Source of the DNA: Thermoplasmata archaeon
Lineage (GTDB): Archaea > Thermoplasmatota > Thermoplasmata > Lutacidiplasmatales > UBA184
Reading direction: 5' to 3'
Length of the DNA stretch: 53,916 nucleotides
Assembly (NCBI GenBank): GCA_021819135.1
Contig: JAKASE010000015.1
Coordinates: forward strand, 1-53,916
The notes under the pieces are model-generated. The model saw only the letters and a program-made list of their open reading frames with translations. It was not told where the DNA came from and did not search any database. Of this stretch, positions 41,608 through 50,003 are shown in pieces (the first letter of the stretch is position 1; each line of letters starts with the position of its first letter). The position numbers were made by a program, and so were the translations under genes.

Positions 41608-42933
41608 GTGGCGTACGTGACCGAGCAGACCGCCCCGTTCGCGGGGGAACTCGCCGCATTCGCGGGCATCGATGCCGTCGTGCTCCTGCCCACTCTCAAC
41701 GAGGAGCGCGGGCTCTCGGTGACCCTCGGCGATGTCCCGTTCGGGGAGGCGAAGTCCCGGCGCTGGTCGGTACGGCCCCTCATCATCGATGGCGGTTCGA
41801 CCGACCGGACCCGCGAGGTCGCAAAGGCGCACGGGGTGACGGTCGTCCCCCAGCGGGGTCGCGGGAAGGGGTCGGCGATCCGGGAGGGTCTCGAGCTACT
41901 GCGCGGGCTCGGGGTCCGGTACGCGGTCGTTCTCGACGCCGACGCGACGTATCCGGGGTCCGCGCTCCTGCCCGCCCTCGAGCTGCTCGATTCGGGCAGC
42001 GACCTTGTCGTCGGGGTCCGCCAGCCCGAGATCGGCGCCCCCCGGAGCTTTCGGGACCTGGTGCACCGGGTCGGCAACATCCTCCTCAACTTCGCGGCCG
42101 GCCAGTACAGCCGCTCGACCTACCTCGACCTCACGAGCGGGTTCTGGGCCCTCCGCGTCGACAAGGCGCCGGAGCTCCATCTGATCACCGACAACTTCGG
42201 GATCGAGGCCGAACTGTTCCTCAAGGCACACCGGTACGGCTGGCACATCAGCCAGATCCCGATCGGGTACCGTCAGCGGGTCGGATCCCCGAAGCTCCAC
42301 GCGGTCCCGGACGGGATGCGCATCCTCCTGACGATCCTGCGCTTCGGGCGCCGTACCCTCCAGGCGGCACCCCTGCCCCTCGGGGAGGCCCCCGGCATCC
42401 TGCGCGAGCTGCTCCTGACCGCCTTCATCCAGGGGTACCACGATGTCGAGCTGCTGTACCCCCCGACCCTGCAGGTCGAGGCGCAGCGGATCGCCCAGCG
42501 TCTTCAACGGACGGGGATCGCGCCGTACCTCGTCCGCCGGGAGACCCCTCCGGCGTCGGGCGCGGCCGCTCCTACCCCGTCCGCGACACCGTCCCGGTCC
42601 TCGACGAGCGCGAGCATCTCGCTGCGCTTTGGCCCCAAGGGGCGACTGCTCCGGGTGGAACTGCTCGATCTGCCCCCGTCGGCCCGCCCCGAGGGGGACG
42701 CCGCCTTCGCCCCCCAGACATTCCGCAGTGGGGCGTACATGAACCGGGAGCCCAAGGGCCGTGCCGACCTTCTCGACCCGTTGCGCCTGGTGGGTCACCG
42801 CCTGAACGTGAGCGATGTGGCCAAGCGGAGGGAGCTTCTCAGCGCGAACGGGATCCGGGTCGTCCCGGTCTCCGAAGGCGAAGCCATACTCCGCTCCCCC
42901 CTGATCGTGGGCGGGGAGAGCAGCGCCGAATAG
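41608..42933 (+). CDS. GT2-family glycosyltransferase with unrecognised C-terminal domain
   Basis: A 441-residue protein from the GTG at 41608; an in-frame TTG at 41551 would add 19 residues but lies upstream of the TATA-like box. Residues about 20-270 form a GT-A fold with LLPTLNEERGLSVTL, LIIDGGSTDRTREVA, VVLDADATYPG (the D-x-D donor and metal site) and YLDLTSGFWALRVDK, close to dolichol-phosphate-mannose-synthase-like archaeal GT2 enzymes. No membrane helix follows. Instead about 170 residues continue with DVELLYPPTLQVEAQRIAQR, a Pro/Ser linker, ISLRFGPKGRLLRVELLDLP and LNVSDVAKRRELLSANGIRV. I do not recognise this part; it may bind nucleotide-sugar or a partner protein. Probably makes a lipid-phosphate sugar or extends a glycan. 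Confidence 0.82.
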   Translation: MAYVTEQTAPFAGELAAFAGIDAVVLLPTLNEERGLSVTLGDVPFGEAKSRRWSVRPLIIDGGSTDRTREVAKAHGVTVVPQRGRGKGSAIREGLELLRGLGVRYAVVLDADATYPGSALLPALELLDSGSDLVVGVRQPEIGAPRSFRDLVHRVGNILLNFAAGQYSRSTYLDLTSGFWALRVDKAPELHLITDNFGIEAELFLKAHRYGWHISQIPIGYRQRVGSPKLHAVPDGMRILLTILRFGRRTLQAAPLPLGEAPGILRELLLTAFIQGYHDVELLYPPTLQVEAQRIAQRLQRTGIAPYLVRRETPPASGAAAPTPSATPSRSSTSASISLRFGPKGRLLRVELLDLPPSARPEGDAAFAPQTFRSGAYMNREPKGRADLLDPLRLVGHRLNVSDVAKRRELLSANGIRVVPVSEGEAILRSPLIVGGESSAE

Positions 42934-43068
42934 GGCGGGCGGCTGTATCCCCCGCTCTTCGGGGCCGGGACCCTCCATCCCCGCCGCCAATCAGGCGTCT
43001 GGGGTCTGAAGGACCGACCCTGGCCGATGATAGCCCCGGGTTCGGGGGGGGTTCCGGGGAACGATCGC

Positions 43069-43662
43069 TTACGGGGACGCGGCGTCCACCGGGACGGTCT
43101 CGGCCGGGTTCGTTCCGCCGTTCTCCTCGCGGATCAGGCCGAGCCGCTCGAGCTCGCGGAGGATGTAGTCGACCGACTGGGCCGGGGTCTGGGCGAGGGT
43201 ATCCAGCACGATCTCGGCGTCCTCGGGGGGCTCGTAGGGGTCGTCGACGCCGGTCATGTCCTTGATCTCACCGGCGAACGCCCGCCGGTAGAGGCCCTTG
43301 ACGTCCCGCTGCTGGCAGACCCCGATCGGGGTGCTGATGTAGACCTCCACGAAGTGCCCGATCTCCGCCCGGGCCCGGGCTCGGGAGGAACGGTAGGGAG
43401 AGATCAGCGCGACGATCGGGATCGCGCCGTTCCGCGCGAGGAGCTTCGCGACGAACGTGACCCGGCGGGCATGGGTCTCCCGGGACGCTCGGTCGAATCC
43501 GAGGTCCGCACTGAGTCCCTGCCGCACCTCGTCCCCGTCCAGGAGCTCGGTCGGCCATCCGCGGGCCCGCAGGCGGGGGGCCAGCTCCTTCGCGATCGTC
43601 GTCTTTCCGGCGCTCGGAAGGCCCGTCAACCACAGGCAGAACCCCAGACGGTGTCGCGGCAT
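43069..43662 (-). CDS. cysC: Adenylylsulfate kinase (APS kinase)
   Basis: A 197-residue APS kinase, of the usual length. It phosphorylates adenosine-5'-phosphosulfate to PAPS, the donor of all known sulfotransferases of this type. The P-loop is WLTGLPSAGKTTIA. LLDGDEVRQGLSADLGF and FDRASRETHARR are the family's APS-binding segments, and DVKGLYRRAFAGEIKDMTGVD forms the lid region. The typical Ser in the P-loop (GLSGAGK) is Pro here. No ATP sulfurylase is in the window, so APS must come from elsewhere. A TATA-like CGATTTATACAC at 43685-43696 places initiation at the ATG (leaderless). With three sulfotransferases 19-23 kb away, its job is probably sulfation rather than sulfate reduction. Confidence 0.94.
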   Translation of the reverse strand: MPRHRLGFCLWLTGLPSAGKTTIAKELAPRLRARGWPTELLDGDEVRQGLSADLGFDRASRETHARRVTFVAKLLARNGAIPIVALISPYRSSRARARAEIGHFVEVYISTPIGVCQQRDVKGLYRRAFAGEIKDMTGVDDPYEPPEDAEIVLDTLAQTPAQSVDYILRELERLGLIREENGGTNPAETVPVDAASP

Positions 43663-43684
43663 GGAACCGAAGGACCCACGGCGG

Positions 43685-43696
43685 GTGTATAAATCG
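43685..43696 (-). promoter_or_regulatory. TATA box of cysC (leaderless)
   Basis: Minus-strand CGATTTATACAC centred about 28 bases before the ATG at 43662; one of the clearest promoters in the window. Confidence 0.6.
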
Positions 43697-43844
43697 GTTC
43701 CTTTCGGCGCAGGAGCCGGAAACGGGACCCTGCTCCGAGAGGCTCACGGAGTGGGCCCCCGACCCCTGTCGCGTTTTCACCGAGAATACGCGAACGGGCC
43801 TTCGGGCCGGATCGGTCCTGTGGGACCGTGCGGAGGGCTCCCGG

Positions 43845-44642
43845 TCAGCTCGCGGAGTCGTGCAGGTCCTTCGATATCGGGCAGGGCGAGCTACCGACCC
43901 CGAGTCGTCGGTCCTGGGGGTACGGCTCCGTCCCTTCGAGCCAGGACCGGAGACGGGTCGTGACCGGATGGAACTCCTCGAACGGGAAGCAGGGGATCCC
44001 CTCCCGCTGGCAGTAGGTGAGCAGCCGGCGACGGGCGAAGACGATGTCCGCGACCTCCGCGGCGAACCGGTCCGTGCTCCCGTCCCCGACGAAGATCGTT
44101 CGCTCGGCGGTCGGGAACGGACCCCGGACCACCTGGGCCTTGCAGATCCCGCACTGCCGGCAGTCGACGTGGCCGTGGGGGTGCTCCACGCGCATCCTCC
44201 CGTCGCCGCCCGGATGGGCGCTGTCGGACAGGAACGGGAGATCGAACCCTTCGCGATCGAGGATCGCCCGGATGTAGAAGTCGAGCCCGCCCGAGACGAC
44301 CACCGTGGGCACGCGGTGCACCTGGAGGAGCTCGATCAGTTCGCGCGCCCCGGCGCGGAGCGGGACGTTCTCGACCGCGTAGTCGGTCATCGCCGGGATG
44401 CTGTCCCACGGGAGGAGGGCCGCCTGGCGCTCCCAGGCCTGGCGGAGGGTCAGCTCGCCCCGGTGCAGCTGCTCGTCGACCTCGTGGGCGACCCGGGCCC
44501 CGTCCTCGGCGAACCGCTCCACGAGGACGATGGCGACGTTCGGCTCGACCAACGTCCCGTCGAAATCGAGGAAGAGACGGACCGGGGCCAGCCTCCGGGG
44601 GAACCCGGAAGCTTCCCCGTCGGGCGGTGCGTGGGTGCTCAT
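43845..44642 (-). CDS. HAD-family phosphatase (SerB/MtnX-like)
   Basis: A 265-residue HAD-superfamily hydrolase from the ATG at 44642; an upstream ATG at 44684 is less likely because a TATA-like GCTTTTTGG lies at 44681-44689. Motif I is FLDFDGTLVE (nucleophile Asp), motif II VVVSGG, motif III a Lys in GICKAQVV, and motif IV FVGDGSTDRFAAE. The helical cap and the arrangement resemble phosphoserine phosphatase and MtnX. A three-cysteine segment VDCRQCGICK, perhaps a metal site, is known in MtnX-like proteins. Substrate is uncertain: a sugar phosphate such as heptose bisphosphate (GmhB-like role), phosphoserine, or a methionine-salvage intermediate. Confidence 0.82.
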   Translation of the reverse strand: MSTHAPPDGEASGFPRRLAPVRLFLDFDGTLVEPNVAIVLVERFAEDGARVAHEVDEQLHRGELTLRQAWERQAALLPWDSIPAMTDYAVENVPLRAGARELIELLQVHRVPTVVVSGGLDFYIRAILDREGFDLPFLSDSAHPGGDGRMRVEHPHGHVDCRQCGICKAQVVRGPFPTAERTIFVGDGSTDRFAAEVADIVFARRRLLTYCQREGIPCFPFEEFHPVTTRLRSWLEGTEPYPQDRRLGVGSSPCPISKDLHDSAS

Positions 44643-44762
44643 CGACGCCGGACCTCGAGACGGTGCCCCAACCCGGCGGGCCAAAAAGCGTTGCGACCGA
44701 CCCGATTCCCGCCTTTCGGGCCGGTCCCGGGCTCCGGCCCGTTCGAAGGGTCTCCCGGAAGC

Positions 44763-46490
44763 TCAGGCTCGGGCGGGCATGGGCTCGGCCCGGGGGTCCA
44801 ACGTCCCCGGCACCCAGTCCCGGCTCTCCGCGGGTCCCACTCGCAGTACCTTCACGGCGGACCCCTGGCGGGTGGAACGGAAGAGGAGGGCTCCGTCGAG
44901 GAAGCTCGTGCTCCGCCTGATCGTCTCCTCCGGAACGGTCTCCCGTTCGATCGAGTACAGCACGATCGCCGTCCGCTCTCGAAGGATGCCGACCATGTTT
45001 CGGACCACGGCCGAGCTGCCGGTCTCCCCACCGACGTCGAACAGGGGGTCGAGCCCGAAGACCGCGAGCGCGAACCCGAGGGGGGAACGGCGTTCCGCAT
45101 CGGAGGCGGCCGCGACGAGCGCGCCCAGCATGCTCACGTACCCCGGAGACCCGGTTCCGCCAGCCCCGGAAGTCCCGCCCCGCGAGGAAGCGAGAGGCAG
45201 GTCGACCCACAGGACCCGGCCGGTATGGACCGAGTACGCGAACCCCGGACGCGCCCGCCCGAGCCGTTCCGCGAGGAGCGGGCGGAGCGTTGACGGAGCC
45301 ACGATCACCACCGACTCTCCCCGACGCAGCGCCTCGGCCAGGGTCCCCGAGATGACCGCATCGCCCTCGGCGTGAGGGCCCGACACGACCGCGATCTGAC
45401 CGCGGCGGGGAAGTCCCCCGAGGAGGAGGACGTCAAGCCACCGGAAGCCCGTGCTCACCACGTTCGGCCATCCTCCGGCCCGACGGACCGGGGCGATCGA
45501 AGGGGGAGGCTCGGCTCGGGGCACCGAAGCCGCTCCCACGGGCGCCATTGCCTGGGCGACGGGGCGGGGGGCCGTCGGCGCCGGGGCCGGTCGCCGCGCC
45601 ACCGGTGGGGGAGGCTCTACCGGTGGAGCCGCTATCGTCTCGGGCTCCGGATGGCCGAGAGGGATCGCCGACGCGTCGGACGTACGGTCCCTCAGGGGTT
45701 GTGCGACCTGGAACATCGAGGCGCTCACTCCCAGCACCAGCGTCGTCAGTACGACCTGTCCGCCGGAGGTCAGGGGCACGAGCCCGACCAGCGCCGCCGC
45801 CCAGGGAGGGACCAGGAGGGCGAAGACCCGGACCATCGGGGGCTGAGACATGAGGGCCCCGCTGGCCCACAGGCTCGCAATGGCCAGGGAGGTCCCGGCG
45901 AGACACAAGGGAAACGCGACGTTCGAGCCGGTGATCCGTCCGAGCCCCGGGAACGGTCCGCCGGACAGGGAGACGAGCGTGATCCCACCGAGAGACCCCA
46001 CGAGGGCGAGGAGGGCGAGAACGGTGACGGCGGATCTATGCTCTCCGAAGCGGCTCGTCGACCGGGTCCCGAGTGCGACGAGCGACATGTACAGACCGGC
46101 GGCGGCCGGGACGAGAAGGTAGAGGGCGGGTCCAGTGCCGGTGACCCCCGTGGTCCCGGGAGGGACCAACAGGACGAGGAGCGCATCCAGCACGAGGACC
46201 GAGGTGAGGGCGATCGAGTGTAGCGGCGTCGCTCCTTCCAGCGGAACCCACACCGAGCGGAAGAGAGCGGACCGTCCTCGAGAGCGGGCGGTCTCGGACG
46301 GGTCGGGCGTTGAGGCCCCGGGCTCCTCGCGCGCATCTCTCGGCGAGGGGGCCGGAACCGCGGGCGCCCCCGGCGAAGACGGCGGGGCCGAGGAGTCCTC
46401 GCGGCCGGAGTTCGGGAGATAACGGGTGGAGTCTCCTCGCCGGTACGCCGAGTGCGAGACGGTTCCGTGGCGGCCCGCTCCGACGTCCAC
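44763..46490 (-). CDS. Membrane protein with degenerate KaiC/RecA-like C-terminal domain
   Basis: About 575 residues from the GTG at 46490, which has GGAGGGAAC directly upstream; an extension to 46826 runs through the divergent promoter and is rejected. After a Pro/Ser-rich start come about seven hydrophobic helices (roughly residues 90-290), a Pro-rich linker (PPVEPPPPVARRPAPAP), then a ~230-residue domain resembling KaiC: TGFRWLDVLLLGGLPRRGQI, ESVVIVAP, LAVFGLDPLFDVGGE, IVLYSIERETVPEETIRR. The P-loop position reads VVSGPHAEGDAVI and lacks the G-K-T/S needed to bind ATP phosphates, so catalysis is unlikely. It may sense nucleotides or act as a signalling scaffold. Divergent from the phosphoesterase gene, sharing its promoter region. 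Confidence 0.72.
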   Translation of the reverse strand: MDVGAGRHGTVSHSAYRRGDSTRYLPNSGREDSSAPPSSPGAPAVPAPSPRDAREEPGASTPDPSETARSRGRSALFRSVWVPLEGATPLHSIALTSVLVLDALLVLLVPPGTTGVTGTGPALYLLVPAAAGLYMSLVALGTRSTSRFGEHRSAVTVLALLALVGSLGGITLVSLSGGPFPGLGRITGSNVAFPLCLAGTSLAIASLWASGALMSQPPMVRVFALLVPPWAAALVGLVPLTSGGQVVLTTLVLGVSASMFQVAQPLRDRTSDASAIPLGHPEPETIAAPPVEPPPPVARRPAPAPTAPRPVAQAMAPVGAASVPRAEPPPSIAPVRRAGGWPNVVSTGFRWLDVLLLGGLPRRGQIAVVSGPHAEGDAVISGTLAEALRRGESVVIVAPSTLRPLLAERLGRARPGFAYSVHTGRVLWVDLPLASSRGGTSGAGGTGSPGYVSMLGALVAAASDAERRSPLGFALAVFGLDPLFDVGGETGSSAVVRNMVGILRERTAIVLYSIERETVPEETIRRSTSFLDGALLFRSTRQGSAVKVLRVGPAESRDWVPGTLDPRAEPMPARA

Positions 46491-46651
46491 CGTTCCCTCC
46501 GGGATCTCCCCGGGCGGCCACCCCGTCCGCTGTCTCACGGAAAGGTGTCTCAATTGGAGGCCGATTATTATACACCTCGCACGTCGGCCTGGTTGTCCTT
46601 GGTCCGTTTCCGTCCGTTCGCGGACGGCCTTTGCGGGGCGAGGGAGGTAGT
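46491..46651. promoter_or_regulatory. Shared divergent promoter region
   Basis: An AT-rich core GATTATTATACACC (46564-46576 area) can act as TATA on both strands, giving leaders of about 50-55 bases each way. Each leader has a Shine-Dalgarno: GGGAGGT at 46642-46648 before the ATG at 46652, and GGAGG on the minus strand before the GTG at 46490. Two direct TGTCTCA copies lie at 46531-46537 and 46546-46552. The shared core suggests joint control of the two genes. Confidence 0.5.
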
Positions 46652-49600
46652 ATGCATACTCGACCCCGTCGGGGAAAGCAGACGCGTTCGGGAGACCCGA
46701 GCGCGGGCTCACGCCGCGAGGCGTGGGGCTTCCGCGCCGGGGTCCTCGCCGTGATCGTCCTGCTCCTTCTCGGTTCTGTGCTCGCCGTTTCGTCCCTGGT
46801 ACGTTCCGCGAGCTCTCCGGCGACACCTTCCTCGAGCTCGCCCGCCACCCCGATACACCACGTCTTCGTCATCCAGATGGAGAATCAGGACCTCTCCACC
46901 GTGCTCGCGCAGGGCCCGTACCAGGCGAGCCTCTACCACACCTACGGCGGAGCGAGCGCGTACTACGGGGTCTGTCACCCGTCCGCCTCCAACTACCTCG
47001 CCGCCACGTCCGGCCAATCGCTCCAGTGCGGCTCGGATGCGGTGGTCAGCTATCCGGTCTCCAACGTGGCCGACCTGTTGAACGCGAAGGGAGAGAGCTG
47101 GGTCGGGTACATGGAGGCGATGCCGTCCCCGTGCGATCGGTCGAACTCCGGAGGGTACGTCGCCCACCATGACCCGTTCATCTACTACAAGGACATCACG
47201 AGCAACTCCTCGTACTGCGCCTCCCACGTCCTTCCGCTCTCCGACTTCAATCCCTCTCAAACGCCTCCGAACTTCGTCTGGGTCAGCCCGGACGGGACGG
47301 ACAACGGACACCTCTCGGTCGCTTCGGGGGACACGTGGCTGAAGTCGTTCCTGTCACCCCTCCTCAACGAGAGCTGGGCCGCGAGCACGGTCTTCTTCGT
47401 CCAATACGACGAGGGCGTCTTCCCGAACGGCGCCCAGGACCCCTCCGGCTACGCCGGCCTCGACGGGGGCCACGTCTACTTCTCGGCCGTGAGCCCGTTC
47501 ACGCACGGCGACGCGCTGTACGCGTCGAACGCCTCGGCGTACAACCTGCTCGCCACGACCGAGTGGCTCCTCGGTCTCGGCAATCTCGGAAAGAACGACT
47601 CCTCTCCGACATTCCCGGCCATGACGTCCCTGTTCCATTTCCCCTCCTCCTCCCCCGGGAACGCCACGGTCACGTTCCAGGAGAGCGGGCTCCCCGTCTC
47701 CACGCCGACCCCGAACGGGTCGGGCGGCGGCCTACACCTCGTGGTGGAGGCGCTCGCGAGCAACACCTCCGAGGTCCAGAACGTGATCTCGCTCGCTTCC
47801 TACCTTCGTCCGGGCGACACGGTCGATCTCTACGACTATGCCTTGGGCCTGACCCCGAATCCCTCGCTGGTGAACGAGGTGGCGAGCGAGGTGCGGGCCG
47901 TCGTTCCCGCCGGGGTGAACGTCACCGCGCATACGGGCCTCGTCGGTAATGTACGGACCCTCGCGTCGGGGAGCGCCTCCTCCGTCCAGGGGCTCGCGGC
48001 GACGTACGAGCCGCAAGGGGCCACGGCTCCTGGAACGTACAATTTCTCGGCCTGTCTCAAGAACTTCTCCGAGGACGCGAAGATCGCGCACACCGCCGGG
48101 CTCCTCGCGATCGCGTACCCGACCGGGGCCCCGCTGCTCGGCACCTCGCTCCAGAGCTACGGCTGGAACTACGGCCGCATCGCTCAGGTCACCGATCGGG
48201 TCTGGGTGGAGACCCAACAGTACGCGATGGAGGCCGTGAACGACTCTACGGTGTGGACGACCGCGCTCTCCACCCTCGAGAGCCAGTTCCGCGGCGCCGG
48301 GGAGCCGCTCTCCAAGCTCGCGGTCCAGGTCACGCTGGGGAACGATAATCATGGCACCGGAACGGACCCCGCGATAGCCGCGGTCGCGATCCGGGATGCG
48401 GTCGCTGCCGGGCTCGACAACGTGTACATCTGGACGGCCCTCGGCGCCAACGGAGAGCTCGCCACCCTCCTCGCCGACCTCAACCGGACCTCCTCCGCTC
48501 CCCAAGGGACCGGGAGCGCCGGCACGGCGGTTCCGTGGGCGGTCACGATGGGCGGGGTCGAGCATCAGAGCAACGGGAGCACGATCTCCTTCTCGGTACC
48601 GAACGGAACATACGCGTACTCGGTCTCGAGTCCGACGGACGCCGCGAACGGGACGTGGTACGTCGCGAGCCCGCAGTCGGGGTCCGTGACCGTGGCGAGC
48701 GCGAACGTTTCGGTCGGGATCACATTCCTGCCCCAGTCCTACTATGCCGTGACCGGAGCGATAACGGACACCGGGGGGACCGTCCCCGGGGGCGTCTCGC
48801 TCACCTGGGCGAACGGCGCGACGTCGGGGTCCGTCCCGGTGAGCGCCGGGGGCTCCTTCTCGGTCGACCTCGCCAACGGTACGTACGCCTTCACCGCCAC
48901 GGCGCCGGGATACCTCCCGGCGTCGACGTCGGTGGTGGTGAGCGGCGGGCCGGTCGCCGCGGTCGATCTGGTGCTGAATTCCAACAGCTCGTCGGCCGCC
49001 GTGTACCCGATCTCGGGTACGGTAGTCAACGGATCGTCCGAACTTCCGATCGGGGGCGCCACGCTCCTCGTCGAGGGTCCCACGGCCACGGAGAACGTCA
49101 CGGCCAACGCGACCGGCGCGTTCTCGGTCGATCTCTCCAACGCCTCCTACGGGGTGCGGATCGCCGCGGCCGGGTACGTACCGATCTTCGGCTCCTGGTC
49201 GGTCCAGGGCGGCGGCCTCGCGGTCCGGTACGAGCTCAACGCCTCGGGGACCTCCGTCCAGTGGAACGAGACGTCCGGCGTCAACGCGACCGCCGCCCCG
49301 CCCGTCCCCGTCGTCGTCCAGGTCGTGGACTCCTCGACCGGCGCGCCCCTTCCGAACGCGACCTGCGAGATCACGAACCTCGCGAACCATACCGTCACGG
49401 TAGCGAAGACCGACTCGAGCGGAGTGCTCCGGTTGGCGATGGCCAACGGGTCCTACCCGATCGAGATCCAGGCCGCGGGATACCAGGGGACCGAGGTCGA
49501 CCTGCTCGTGCACGGACCCGAGCTCTCGCCGCTGCCGGTGCCGCTCGACGCGGGCCGGGCCGCGGTCACGAGCGCGGGCCGATCGCCCTCCCCGTTCGAT

Positions 49601-49879
49601 GTCCTCTTCGTCCTGCTGCTCGGAGCCGGCGTGGCGCTCCTCTCGGCCGCGGGCGCCTACGTTCGCCGATCACCTCGCCGGGATGCTCCTCCGGGGCGGC
49701 CGACGACGAACCTGCGACGAGGGTCCGTCCGCCTCGTTCGCCGATTGCGCATGAGCACCCACGGGCTCGGTGGCCCGATCTTCCGGGCGGCGACCCGCCT
49801 TACTCAATGGTCGCGATCCCACGTTCGGGTCCGCGCGTGGGCCTCGCGGGTCCGGTACGCCTTCCGCCGTCGGCGTTAA
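46652..49879 (+). CDS. Secreted phosphoesterase fused to unrecognised domain and beta modules
   Basis: A 1075-residue protein starting at 46652 behind GGGAGGT. A signal or anchor helix is at about residues 27-47. Residues 66-335 form a phosphoesterase of the acid-phosphatase/phospholipase C type (alkaline-phosphatase superfamily, AcpA-like): HVFVIQMENQD, HPSASNYLAATSG, VAHHDPFIYY, WVSPDGTDNGHL and FVQYDEG carry the metal ligands and nucleophile region. Residues 360-612 are the domain shared with the protein at 35772-38114. Then come a GLPSGT-like repeat and three modules resembling carboxypeptidase-regulatory domains (GYLPASTSVVV, GYVPIFGSWSV, GYQGTEVDLLV). A membrane helix (VLFVLLLGAGVALLSAAGAYV) and a basic ~70-residue tail end it. 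Acts outside the cell; substrate unknown. Confidence 0.85.
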   Translation: MHTRPRRGKQTRSGDPSAGSRREAWGFRAGVLAVIVLLLLGSVLAVSSLVRSASSPATPSSSSPATPIHHVFVIQMENQDLSTVLAQGPYQASLYHTYGGASAYYGVCHPSASNYLAATSGQSLQCGSDAVVSYPVSNVADLLNAKGESWVGYMEAMPSPCDRSNSGGYVAHHDPFIYYKDITSNSSYCASHVLPLSDFNPSQTPPNFVWVSPDGTDNGHLSVASGDTWLKSFLSPLLNESWAASTVFFVQYDEGVFPNGAQDPSGYAGLDGGHVYFSAVSPFTHGDALYASNASAYNLLATTEWLLGLGNLGKNDSSPTFPAMTSLFHFPSSSPGNATVTFQESGLPVSTPTPNGSGGGLHLVVEALASNTSEVQNVISLASYLRPGDTVDLYDYALGLTPNPSLVNEVASEVRAVVPAGVNVTAHTGLVGNVRTLASGSASSVQGLAATYEPQGATAPGTYNFSACLKNFSEDAKIAHTAGLLAIAYPTGAPLLGTSLQSYGWNYGRIAQVTDRVWVETQQYAMEAVNDSTVWTTALSTLESQFRGAGEPLSKLAVQVTLGNDNHGTGTDPAIAAVAIRDAVAAGLDNVYIWTALGANGELATLLADLNRTSSAPQGTGSAGTAVPWAVTMGGVEHQSNGSTISFSVPNGTYAYSVSSPTDAANGTWYVASPQSGSVTVASANVSVGITFLPQSYYAVTGAITDTGGTVPGGVSLTWANGATSGSVPVSAGGSFSVDLANGTYAFTATAPGYLPASTSVVVSGGPVAAVDLVLNSNSSSAAVYPISGTVVNGSSELPIGGATLLVEGPTATENVTANATGAFSVDLSNASYGVRIAAAGYVPIFGSWSVQGGGLAVRYELNASGTSVQWNETSGVNATAAPPVPVVVQVVDSSTGAPLPNATCEITNLANHTVTVAKTDSSGVLRLAMANGSYPIEIQAAGYQGTEVDLLVHGPELSPLPVPLDAGRAAVTSAGRSPSPFDVLFVLLLGAGVALLSAAGAYVRRSPRRDAPPGRPTTNLRRGSVRLVRRLRMSTHGLGGPIFRAATRLTQWSRSHVRVRAWASRVRYAFRRRR

Positions 49880-49905
49880 CACCGAGGGCGGCGGCCATCC
49901 CTTCC

Positions 49906-49960
49906 GACCCGAGTTTGGACATCAGGGCCGATTTTCTGACGTGAGATCGTGTAGTATCAC
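49906..49960 (+). repeat. Left terminal inverted repeat of the IS
   Basis: Three blocks matching the right end in reverse complement: 16 of 16, 6 of 6 and 12 of 12 bases. The inner block reads GTGTAGTATCAC. Confidence 0.8.
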
Positions 49961-50003
49961 CCGGCCATAATTCGGGGGTGTGGCGGGCCCGCGCCCGCCG
50001 GGT

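Noticed and set aside
43069-43662. cysC as part of assimilatory sulfate reduction
   Set aside because: No ATP sulfurylase, PAPS reductase or sulfite reductase is in the window, while three sulfotransferases are; sulfation is the simpler reading, though not proven.
46310-46651. Extension of the phosphoesterase frame to an ATG at 46310
   Set aside because: It overlaps the divergent gene and promoter; the ATG at 46652 has a strong ribosome-binding site and is followed by a proper signal helix.
47732-49513. 593-residue minus-strand open frame
   Set aside because: Antisense to the phosphoesterase fusion protein; no motif, shadow composition.
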